Source: Streptomyces katrae
Lineage (GTDB): Bacteria > Actinomycetota > Actinomycetes > Streptomycetales > Streptomycetaceae
DNA length: 7,758 nt
Direction of reading: 5' to 3'
NCBI RefSeq assembly: GCF_000966975.1
Contig: NZ_JZWV01000498.1
Span: 1 to 7,758 of the forward strand
Shown: piece after piece, positions 1 through 4,766 of the stretch
How positions within the stretch are numbered: the stretch's first letter is position 1
How the letters are laid out: each line of letters begins with the position of its first letter
The notes under the pieces: generated by a model
Told to the model about the DNA's origin: nothing
The model's input: only the letters and a program-made list of their open reading frames with translations
Databases searched by the model: none
Program-made: the position numbers and the translations under genes

Positions 1-122
1 CATCCCGCCTGTACCTCAGCGAGGGCACCGTCAAGAACCACATCTCCCGCGTCCTGAGTCGGCTGGGTCTGCGCGACCGCACTCAGGCCGCCCTCTACGC
101 CCGGGACAACGGCCTCATCTGA
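1..122 (+). CDS. LuxR/NarL-family response regulator, C-terminal fragment
   Basis: The 5' part lies outside the window. The reading frame starts at base 3 and gives 39 residues before TGA at 120-122. They contain the second half of a LuxR-type DNA-binding domain: the recognition helix (SEGTVKNHISRVLSRLGL) followed by the last helix (RDRTQAALYARDNGLI). This ending is typical of NarL/FixJ two-component response regulators, which bind promoter DNA as dimers after phosphorylation of an N-terminal receiver domain. The receiver domain cannot be seen, so a stand-alone LuxR regulator is also possible. The gene is convergent with the cysteine-rich gene to its right, 124 bp away. Family is certain; the sensor partner and targets are unknown. 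Confidence 0.9.
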   Translation, partial: SRLYLSEGTVKNHISRVLSRLGLRDRTQAALYARDNGLI

Positions 123-130
123 GCCGGCCG

Positions 131-172
131 CCCGGGATGCGGAGGTCCGCACACGGAATCCCGCCTCCCGGG
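131..172. terminator. Possible bidirectional terminator between convergent genes
   Basis: The gap between two convergent stop codons (122 and 247) contains nested inverted repeats. TGCGGA (138-143) pairs with TCCGCA (146-151), GGGAT (134-138) with ATCCC (158-162), and there are CCCGGG blocks at 131-136 and 167-172. There is no T-tract, which is common for Streptomyces terminators. The pairings compete with one another, so the structure is uncertain. The rest of the gap (173-246) shows only an 11-bp tandem duplication, CCCGACCGGCC, at 225-246. Confidence 0.35.
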
Positions 173-246
173 AAGAGGTCAGCACTCTGGGGCTGGGTAC
201 CGGTTGCTCCCGTTACGGTGCAGGCCCGACCGGCCCCCGACCGGCC

Positions 247-696
247 TCAGAACGGCGGCCAGGAGGAGCCCGGGGGAGGCGTCGGGTTCTCCCGCAGTCT
301 GTCGCGCATCTCGGGCGGCCAGCGCCGGTCGATGACGGCCGCGGCCTCCGTGCAGGCGCCGCAGGCACTGTCCCATTCCGGCGACCACGGGTACGGGGAG
401 GTCGAAAGCCCTTCGTGGCCGATCCCGCACAGGGTCGCCCCGGAACCGGTGAAGGCGTAGGCCGTGTCGTAGGCGTGGAGGACTTCCTCGGACAGCCGCG
501 GTGACTCCGCCCGCTCCCACCGCAGCTCCATGGGCAGGTACGACGGCCGACAGGCCTCGAGGGGATGGTGGCCCAGCTCGGTCCACGCGTAGCACCAGGC
601 ACAGAACCACCGCTCCTTGACCGGCAGCTCCCACGCCTCGACCGCTTCCCTGACCGGCCGCGGCTGCATCTCGCACCCACACACATCACACGTCAC
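247..696 (-). CDS. Cysteine-rich (zinc-ribbon-like) hypothetical protein
   Basis: 149 residues starting at GTG 696. That start overlaps the stop of the upstream ATPase gene in a GTGA arrangement and has no good ribosome binding site of its own, so translation is probably coupled. I do not recognise a named family. Cysteines lie in pairs: C3-x2-C6-x-C8 at the N-terminus, C32-x2-C35 (FCAWC), and C112-x2-C115 (ACGAC), plus C49 and C90. The N-terminal pair and CAWC could bind one zinc ion as a ribbon. The C-terminus is proline-rich (NPTPPPGSSWPP). No signal peptide or membrane segment is seen. Coupling to an anti-sigma-like ATPase suggests a partner or regulator of that protein, but this is inference. 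Confidence 0.75.
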   Translation of the reverse strand: MTCDVCGCEMQPRPVREAVEAWELPVKERWFCAWCYAWTELGHHPLEACRPSYLPMELRWERAESPRLSEEVLHAYDTAYAFTGSGATLCGIGHEGLSTSPYPWSPEWDSACGACTEAAAVIDRRWPPEMRDRLRENPTPPPGSSWPPF

Positions 697-1076
697 GGCC
701 CGATCGTGTCACGGCCGTCGCAGCGGAACTCGGCCCAGACGACCTTCCCCGGCGACCGGGGCAGCACCCCCCACAGGTCGGAGACGGCCTCCACGATCTG
801 CAGCCCGTTCCCCGGGGCCCGCCCCAGCATCCGCGACCGCCCGGGCCCGCTGTCGTGCACCTCGACGCGCACGCAGCACCCGAAGCCCAGCAGCCGCACC
901 CGGTACGACCGCCCGCGCGGCACCCCGTACCGCAGGGCGTTGGTCGCCAGCTCACTGACACAGAGCACGACATCGTCCCGCCGCTCCGGCAGGCCCCACG
1001 CGTCGAGCGTCTCGCGGGCGAAGTCCCGTGCGGCGGAAACGGTTTGGTAGGCCCGGGGAAACAACCGCTCGCGCAT
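693..1076 (-). CDS. ATP-binding protein, RsbW/SpoIIAB-like (HATPase_c_2)
   Basis: 127 residues from ATG 1076. It is a GHKL-fold ATPase of the anti-sigma-factor kinase type: N-terminal FPRAYQTVSAARDFAR lead-in, N-box SELATNALRYG (about residues 42-52), G1 box DSGPG (about 75-79) and G2 box GNGLQIV (about 88-94). Family members phosphorylate anti-anti-sigma proteins or bind sigma factors; Streptomyces has dozens, many beside XRE/DUF397 genes as here. The start is uncertain. GTG 1103 gives a 9-residue extension, and neither start has a clear ribosome binding site. An AT-rich patch (TAAATACT on -, about 1089-1096) just upstream of ATG 1076 could be a -10 region with a very short leader. The frame stays open to 1238, but that would run through the intergenic dyad and the other gene's ribosome binding site. 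It is followed by the coupled Cys-rich gene. Confidence 0.88.
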   Translation of the reverse strand: MRERLFPRAYQTVSAARDFARETLDAWGLPERRDDVVLCVSELATNALRYGVPRGRSYRVRLLGFGCCVRVEVHDSGPGRSRMLGRAPGNGLQIVEAVSDLWGVLPRSPGKVVWAEFRCDGRDTIGP

Positions 1077-1147
1077 GAGCCCGGGTTGAGTATTTAGGTT
1101 CACGGGACGATGGTGGCGCCGAGTGACTACCTTGTAACCCTGCGCCA

Positions 1148-1173
1148 ACCCGTACTCCGCTCTGAGTACGGGT
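1148..1173. promoter_or_regulatory. Perfect 10-bp-arm dyad, candidate operator between divergent genes
   Basis: ACCCGTACTC (1148-1157) and GAGTACGGGT (1164-1173) are perfect inverted repeats separated by 6 bp. The dyad is in the divergent intergenic region, 43 bp before the XRE start codon and 71 bp from the ATPase start. Its size (26 bp, two-fold symmetric) suits a dimeric helix-turn-helix repressor, and the XRE protein encoded next to it is the obvious candidate for autoregulation. A transcript hairpin (attenuator or terminator) is an alternative. Confidence 0.5.
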
Positions 1174-1216
1174 CGGTCGGGGGTAATCCACGCGCCCAGG
1201 TGGGGAGTCCAACGCC

Positions 1217-2041
1217 ATGCCACCCAAGAAGCGCCCACGCGCGAACGCGACGACGATGAAGATGATCGGCAGGCAGGTAGCCGCCGCCAGGGTCGCCAAG
1301 GGCTACACCCAGAAACAGCTCGCCGAACTGGTCAAGGTGGACGAGGAGACCGTCGCCTCCATCGAACAGGGCCGACGTCGGTTGATGCCGAACGTCGCCG
1401 AGCTGCTGGACTTCCACCTGGGCCTGCCGGGCCTGCTGACGGTGGCAGCACTCCAGATGCCCGCAACGGACGTGATCCCGCCGTGGGCCGAGGAGTTCCT
1501 GGACCGTGAGCGCGAGGCCATCGCCATCTCCTCGTACGAGAACCAAGTCATGCCCGGGCTGCTCCAGACGGACGCCTATGCCGACGCCGTTTTCCGCAGT
1601 TGTGTACCCGTGCTGGGTGAGGAGGAGGTCGCCGGCCGCACCACGGTGCGGGTCCGGCGACGGGAGATCCTCCGGCGCAAGGAACCCGTCATGCTCAGCT
1701 TCGTGATCTGGGAGCCCGTGCTCCTGCTGCAGCTGGGCGGCCGGGAGGTCTACCGGGAGCAGCTCACCCACCTACGCGCCTGCTCGGAACTTCCGGGCGT
1801 CTCCCTCCAGATCTATCCCCTCGCGCACTCTCAACACCCGTCACTCGACGGGCCGTTCGTCCTCCTGGAAACCCGGGACCACCAGCGCCTCGCCTACATG
1901 GAATCCCAGCATGGCAGCCACCTCACCTCCGAGCCGAATGAGGTGAGCATCGTGGAACGCAGGTATGCGATGCTGCGGACACAGGCCCTCAACCCCGCAG
2001 AGACGAGAGCCGAGTTTGACCGCCTGCTAGGAGAGTCATGA
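1217..2041 (+). CDS. XRE-family regulator with DUF5753 domain (Scr1-type antitoxin-like)
   Basis: 274 residues. GGGGAG at 1202-1207 lies 9 bp before ATG 1217 and fixes the start. A basic N-terminus (MPPKKRPR) precedes a Cro/CI-type helix-turn-helix at about residues 16-70 (IGRQVAAARVAKGYTQKQLA, then VDEETVASIEQGRRR). From about 88 to 270 is the DUF5753 ligand/partner domain, recognised by PPWAEEFLDRE, the MPGLLQTDAYA motif (112-122), QLxHLRACSELPGVSLQIYPL and the DGPFVLLE segment. These proteins (WhiJ-like) are soluble transcription factors that pair with a small DUF397 protein, which often relieves or modifies repression. The DUF397 gene follows with an ATGA overlap, so the two are co-translated. 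The dyad at 1148-1173 is a likely operator. No truncation; length is normal for the family. Confidence 0.95.
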   Translation: MPPKKRPRANATTMKMIGRQVAAARVAKGYTQKQLAELVKVDEETVASIEQGRRRLMPNVAELLDFHLGLPGLLTVAALQMPATDVIPPWAEEFLDREREAIAISSYENQVMPGLLQTDAYADAVFRSCVPVLGEEEVAGRTTVRVRRREILRRKEPVMLSFVIWEPVLLLQLGGREVYREQLTHLRACSELPGVSLQIYPLAHSQHPSLDGPFVLLETRDHQRLAYMESQHGSHLTSEPNEVSIVERRYAMLRTQALNPAETRAEFDRLLGES

Positions 2042-2217
2042 GCACCACCCTGAAGTGGTTCAAGTCCAGCTACAGCGGCAGCAACGGTGGCAACTGCGTC
2101 GAGGTCGCCACCACGCCCACCACCATCCACGTCCGGGACTCCAAGGTCGAGGACGGTCCCGTCCTCGACCTCGGGCCCGCCAGCTGGGCGGCGCTCACCG
2201 GGTGGGTCAGCGAGTGA
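2038..2217 (+). CDS. DUF397 domain small protein
   Basis: 59 residues. ATG 2038 overlaps the XRE stop (ATGA), and GGAGAG at 2030-2035, inside the end of the XRE gene, supplies the ribosome binding site. The sequence covers the complete DUF397 fold: WFKSSYSGSNGGNCVEVA at residues 7-24, IHVRDSK at 30-36, then LDLGPASWAALTGWV near the C-terminus. DUF397 proteins act with the adjacent XRE/DUF5753 regulator; members such as those in whiJ- and abaA-type clusters affect differentiation and antibiotic production. Its last 11 bp overlap the 3' end of the convergent DUF1876 gene, leaving no room for a terminator between them. Short but confident. Confidence 0.93.
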   Translation: MSTTLKWFKSSYSGSNGGNCVEVATTPTTIHVRDSKVEDGPVLDLGPASWAALTGWVSE

Positions 2218-2479
2218 TCGGGTACGACGTGCGTCCCGACGCGTCGTCGATCTCGTCGTGCGCCTTGCTGAGCAGCTGCTCCTTTATGTCGTTCAGCGCG
2301 CGGGCCGCCGCGATCTCCTCGCCCACGCGGGGCTGATTACCGTCACTGGGGTGACGGCTGGCGTACCCGTGCCCGCGGACCTCGTTCCCGTCCGGTAGCC
2401 GGACCATGGCCGCCGCCCGCGTGCGCTTGTTGTCCTCCTGGAACTCCATTTCCACATGCCATCCGACGGCATCCTTCAT
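2207..2479 (-). CDS. DUF1876 domain protein
   Basis: 90 residues. ATG 2479 is chosen because GGAGGTGATC (2492-2483 on -) is a 10-base match to the 16S anti-Shine-Dalgarno, with 8 bases between GGAGG and the ATG. The frame could also start at GTG 2488, but that codon lies inside this binding site. The protein matches the actinobacterial DUF1876 pattern: an N-terminal strand (WHVEMEFQEDNKRTRAAAMV), a DGNEVRGHGYASRHPSD segment, then PRVGEEIAAARALNDIKEQLL and an acidic helix. It is a small soluble protein with no catalytic motif; the family's function is not established. The start suggests very strong translation. The 3' end overlaps the convergent DUF397 gene by 11 bp. The gene lies 57 bp downstream of the decarboxylase-like gene on the same strand and may be co-transcribed with it. 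Confidence 0.88.
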   Translation of the reverse strand: MKDAVGWHVEMEFQEDNKRTRAAAMVRLPDGNEVRGHGYASRHPSDGNQPRVGEEIAAARALNDIKEQLLSKAHDEIDDASGRTSYPITR

Positions 2480-2482
2480 GGC

Positions 2483-2492
2483 GATCACCTCC
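2483..2492 (-). promoter_or_regulatory. Extended perfect Shine-Dalgarno of the DUF1876 gene
   Basis: GGAGGTGATC on the minus strand is fully complementary to the 3' end of 16S rRNA (GAUCACCUCC). It decides the start at ATG 2479 over GTG 2488. Confidence 0.8.
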
Positions 2493-2536
2493 GTGGCCGC
2501 TGAATTCCAGGGTGCACCCGGCGGCGCGTCCCCGCA

Positions 2537-3022
2537 TCAGGTCCACTGCTTGGAGGGGGCCTGCCCGGGAAGCGGCTTGCCGATCAGGGCGAGCGGGATG
2601 AAGAAGTTGACCTGGCTGATCGCGAGGATCAGGGTCGTCAGGGCCTTCTCGTCGTAGTGCTCCGCGGCCTCCGCGAAGACTTCGTCCGACACCCGCTCGC
2701 GGCCCGCCGGCGGAGCCGTCAGCACGGCCTCCACCAGCGCCAGCGCCGCCCGCTCGGCCGGGGTGAAGCAGAGGGCGTCCGCCCACGACGAGACGGCGGT
2801 GATCCGGTCCTCGGCCTCCCCCGCCCCGCGCAGGGCGTCGGTGTGCATCTTCGTCAGGTAGCTGTTCGCGACGATCTGGCCGGCCCGCAGGTGCATCAGG
2901 GAGATCGTGGACTGCGGGACCGTGCCGTTGCCGATCAGCTTGTACATCGCCCCCGTCACGGCGCCGAGGTCCGGCAGGGTCTTGACGGGGTTGGACAGGC
3001 GGGAGCGGTGGGTCTCGGACAT
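2537..3022 (-). CDS. Carboxymuconolactone decarboxylase / AhpD-fold protein lacking the CxxC
   Basis: 161 residues from ATG 3022, with GAGGAAGAGG about 6 bp upstream. The helical AhpD-like core is clear: SLMHLRAGQI (41-50), KMHTDALRGAGE (58-69), RITAVSSWADALCFTPAERAALALVEAV (73-100), then DEVFAEAAEHYDEKALTTLILAISQVNFF. Typical family members carry a redox CxxC in the segment RASQINGCxxCxxMH. Here it reads RAGQIVANSYLTKMH, so both cysteines are replaced (N53, L56) while H60 and the surrounding helix are kept. The only cysteine is C85. A peroxidase/thiol activity is therefore unlikely, and the fold may serve binding or another reaction. An ECF41-like promoter lies just upstream. ECF41 sigma factors characteristically control such proteins, but no sigma gene is present in the window. 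The upstream neighbour is a broken DUF1772 membrane-protein gene. Confidence 0.85.
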   Translation of the reverse strand: MSETHRSRLSNPVKTLPDLGAVTGAMYKLIGNGTVPQSTISLMHLRAGQIVANSYLTKMHTDALRGAGEAEDRITAVSSWADALCFTPAERAALALVEAVLTAPPAGRERVSDEVFAEAAEHYDEKALTTLILAISQVNFFIPLALIGKPLPGQAPSKQWT

Positions 3023-3046
3023 GATCGGCCTCTTCCTCGGTCAGCG

Positions 3047-3580
3047 TCAGCGCGTGTTCTCACTGCACTGACCCCTCCCGCGAGGCGAATGTGACAGCCC
3101 GGGGAGAAAACTTTCTGCTGCCCCAGGGAGAGGGCGATCAGCAGGACGAAAGCGGCCACGGCTGTGAGGGTGCGCAGGTCGTTGAAGAGTTCCCAGCGCC
3201 GCAGGACCTCCGCGTGGTCGGCCGACGCCGAGGTGCGGGCCCATTCCTTGATCCGGCCGTTGATCGGCACATTGCCGAACCGGGTCGTCAGGAAGGACGC
3301 GAGGGCCAGCATGCCTGCCGAACCCGCGACCAGACGGGCGCGTCCGCGGGTGAAGGCCGCGAGGGCGAGGGAGCTGAGGATCGACACGGCCATCGCCGCC
3401 TGCATGGTGATGCCGTTCATCTTCATCAGCTCGGCGATGGAAGGACAGCCGCATGTCGAGCGGTACCGCGTTGAAGGTGGGGACGAGGTTGGCCGCGCTG
3501 TAGCCGAACGCGCCGGCGAGGAGGCCGGTGGCCAGCAGGGCGAGTCCCTGGAGAAGTCGGATGCGCGTGTTTGTTGCCAC
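3047..3580 (-). pseudogene. DUF1772-family membrane protein gene, frameshifted
   Basis: The GTG 3580 frame begins as a good membrane protein: TRIRLLQGLALLATGLLAGA is transmembrane helix 1, then NLVPTFNAVPLDMRLSFH up to residue 48. It then loses sense, becoming Arg/Pro/His-rich until a stop at 3047. The DUF1772 continuation is in the next frame from base 3435: AELMKMNGITMQAAMA, two more hydrophobic helices, the family-typical RFGNVPINGRIKEWA, RRWELFND and a last helix ending near 3121. Dropping one base around 3436 restores a single protein of about 153 residues. The second frame then has no stop until 2956, inside the next gene, so the normal C-terminus also seems lost. The family is of unknown function, probably four helices. 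A sequencing error is the alternative explanation. GGAG lies close to the GTG (2 bp) and GAGAG 10 bp upstream. Confidence 0.7.
3070..3096 (-). promoter_or_regulatory. Putative ECF41-type sigma promoter of the CMD-like gene
   Basis: On the minus strand TGTCACA (3096-3090) is followed by a 16-bp spacer and GGTC (3073-3070). The ECF41 consensus, as I know it, is TGTCACA-N16-CGTC, so this is a full -35 match, the right spacing and three of four -10 bases. ECF41 regulons typically consist of a neighbouring carboxymuconolactone decarboxylase, oxidoreductase or epimerase gene, and the next gene (ATG 3022) is of that type. The predicted leader is about 40 nt. The site falls within the C-terminal reading frame of the damaged DUF1772 gene. 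Confidence 0.6.
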
Positions 3581-3731
3581 GGCTCCAAGGCTCTCGGCAG
3601 GCCCGCAGCAAGTCCAAGAGTTTGCACGTCTCGCAGGCAGAACGATCAGTTATGGGGAGATCGCAGAGCCACGCCCGCGGCGCCACGTCCGGCCGACGCG
3701 CACCCCATAGCGTCAAGCCAGACTTACGGTT

Positions 3732-3746
3732 TATGCTCGGGCCGTG
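3732..3746 (+). promoter_or_regulatory. Leaderless-type promoter of the HTH operon
   Basis: TATGCT at 3732-3737 fits the vegetative -10 consensus (TANNNT) and ends 6 bp before the GTG at 3744. Transcription would therefore begin at or next to the start codon, and no ribosome binding site is present, as expected for a leaderless mRNA. No convincing -35 hexamer is seen 16-19 bp upstream. The rest of the divergent gap (3581-3731) holds only a loose 7-bp inverted repeat, TATGGGG (3651-3657) and CCCCATA (3703-3709). Confidence 0.5.
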
Positions 3747-4010
3747 CGAGCCACGAGCGATCCCCTGACGAACGACGAGAAGACTGAGCTGGACGAGGCC
3801 CTCAAGGCCGTCCGGCGGGCCGAGCAGGCCCTCGCGCGGGCGCAGGCTCACCTCAACCGCATGGCGGGTCGCATCGGCTCCGCCGACCGCTACGGGCAGA
3901 AGGCGGCGGTAGGTCGCCGTGTCGGATGGTCCCGCCAGCACGTCACCGCTCTCGCCAATGCCTACCGGGCGGGCGAACTGGATCAGGAGGAGAGGACCGA
4001 AGCCGCATGA
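3744..4010 (+). CDS. Small coiled-coil/helix-turn-helix DNA-binding protein
   Basis: 88 residues from GTG 3744, first gene of a three-gene operon. Residues 11-42 (DEKTELDEALKAVRRAEQ, then ALARAQAHLNRMAGRI) are charged and heptad-like, probably a coiled coil for dimerisation. Residues 48-77 (DRYGQKAAVGRRVGWSRQHV, then TALANAYRAGEL) read as a helix-turn-helix, with GWSRQHVTALAN as the turn and recognition helix. It lacks an effector or catalytic domain, so a small transcription factor or antitoxin-type autorepressor is most likely. It is probably translated from a leaderless mRNA. Its stop overlaps the next start (ATGA), and AGGAGGAGAGG near its 3' end serves as the ribosome binding site of that gene. 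I recognise no named family. Confidence 0.8.
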   Translation: MRATSDPLTNDEKTELDEALKAVRRAEQALARAQAHLNRMAGRIGSADRYGQKAAVGRRVGWSRQHVTALANAYRAGELDQEERTEAA

Positions 4011-4375
4011 GCACCGCGCCCCAGCCGTCCGCCGTTCCGCAGCCGCCCACCCAGCCCGAGGCCATCCGCGCCGCCCTCGCCCAGGTTGCCCCGCACCTGC
4101 TCGCCGACTTCGACCGTGATCGCGCGTCCAGCACCGCCCGGGCGCGAGCTGAGGTGTCCGCAGTTCCCCTCCGCGCCTTCACCGAGGCATGGGCCGTCGA
4201 GGTGGCCATCGCCCGACACCCGGAGACCGCTGCCCGGCTCCGGGCCCTTGAGGCCCGAGCCGGAGAAGTCACCGACCTCGGCGAGGCGCGCAACATCACC
4301 GCCGAGATCAGCCGCATTCGCAACGCAGCCGCCGCGGAGGCGGGCATCCGTACCGCCGGCGAGGCCTCCAAGTGA
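4007..4375 (+). CDS. DUF6247-like protein, middle gene of HTH operon
   Basis: 122 residues. ATG 4007 overlaps the previous stop and has GGAGG/GAGG upstream; an in-frame start further 5' (3926) would run inside the HTH gene and is rejected. The N-terminus is Pro/Gln-rich and disordered (APQPSAVPQPPTQPEA). It is followed by AIRAALAQVAPHLLADFDRD, which resembles the opening of the DUF6247 family, and then by alanine-rich helices (AWAVEVAIARHPETAARLRA and EARNITAEISRIRNAAAAEA). No cysteine, membrane segment or catalytic motif is visible. DUF6247 genes are, to my recollection, commonly found next to small RelE/ParE-like genes, which fits the next gene. An antitoxin-like role is inference, and family assignment rests on the short N-terminal motif only. 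Confidence 0.75.
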   Translation: MSTAPQPSAVPQPPTQPEAIRAALAQVAPHLLADFDRDRASSTARARAEVSAVPLRAFTEAWAVEVAIARHPETAARLRALEARAGEVTDLGEARNITAEISRIRNAAAAEAGIRTAGEASK

Positions 4376-4650
4376 CCGATGACCATTGGGTGTGGGAGTA
4401 CGCCTTCCACTCTGAGGACGAGGTCGGCTACCCGAAGGTTGTACGCGACGAGGTGAAGGCCGTCGCCGACCAGATCGTCGAACTTGCCAACCTCGGCATC
4501 GACCCGGCCGAACTCGGCGATCCCACCCCCGGTACGGCTCGCCGTCACATGCTTCCCTCCGGCGGATGGTTCGAGACACAGGCACTCCCCAGGACGAGAC
4601 CACGCCTCCTCGCCGTGGTCCTGGTCGTACCGCCGCTGCACCTGCTCTGA
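4372..4650 (+). CDS. Small RelE/ParE-like protein, possible toxin
   Basis: 92 residues from GTG 4372, overlapping the previous stop (GTGA), with GAGG 7 bp upstream. The order of elements suggests a RelE/ParE-like fold: an N-terminal strand (WVWEYAF), a long helix (YPKVVRDEVKAVADQIVELA), a variable loop with DPTPGTARRHM, then strands GGWFETQALP and a hydrophobic strand RLLAVVLVV ending PPLHLL. Size is typical of such toxins, which cleave mRNA on the ribosome or poison gyrase. I see no diagnostic catalytic residues, so this assignment is tentative. Being the last gene of a tight HTH-DUF6247-like operon supports a toxin-antitoxin reading. Alternatively it is a small protein without toxic activity. 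Confidence 0.7.
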   Translation: MTDDHWVWEYAFHSEDEVGYPKVVRDEVKAVADQIVELANLGIDPAELGDPTPGTARRHMLPSGGWFETQALPRTRPRLLAVVLVVPPLHLL

Positions 4651-4672
4651 GGTAGCCGCAGCAGGCGCAGGC

Positions 4673-4705
4673 GTGGAGGAAGAGGACGGCGTCCTGCTGC
4701 TCCAC
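4673..4705. terminator. Interrupted dyad after the RelE-like gene
   Basis: GTGGAG (4673-4678) pairs with CTCCAC (4700-4705) and, internally, GGAC (4684-4687) with GTCC (4691-4694) around a 3-nt loop. The two helices are separated by a 5-by-5 internal loop. The dyad begins 23 bp after the stop at 4650, so it may end the + operon. No T-tract follows. Confidence 0.35.
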
Positions 4706-4714
4706 CATGCGCCC

Positions 4715-4736
4715 GGCTCCGGGCGGGCCCGGGAGC
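4715..4736. terminator. Hairpin between convergent operon and hemB
   Basis: GCTCCGGGC (4716-4724) pairs with GCCCGGGAGC (4727-4736), with one unpaired G and a 2-nt loop. It is a compact, very GC-rich stem between two convergent stop codons (4650 and 4767), so it could terminate hemB transcription from the right or the + operon from the left. No T-tract is seen. Confidence 0.45.
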
Positions 4737-4766
4737 AGCCGCAGGGACCGCCCCCACCCCCGGAGG

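Noticed and set aside
225..246. Tandem duplication of CCCGACCGGCC
   Set aside because: Two copies of a GC-rich 11-mer just after a stop codon can arise by slippage; nothing else points to a function.
1077..1238. N-terminal extension of the ATPase gene to 1238
   Set aside because: It would place coding sequence over the perfect dyad and the XRE ribosome binding site, and the added residues do not resemble the family's N-terminus.
2956..3120. C-terminal extension of the DUF1772 frame into the CMD-like gene
   Set aside because: The sequence after the last hydrophobic helix looks non-coding, contains the putative ECF41 promoter and then overlaps the next gene out of frame.
3651..3709. Inverted repeat TATGGGG/CCCCATA upstream of the HTH operon
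   Set aside because: Arms are only 7 bp and 45 bp apart; too weak to call an operator without conservation data.
4640..4708. Minus-strand start with LHACACCGYL, reminiscent of a CPCC cysteine-rich protein
   Set aside because: Only one motif-like stretch; the following residues do not match the family, and the frame then runs antisense to the RelE-like gene. At most a relic.
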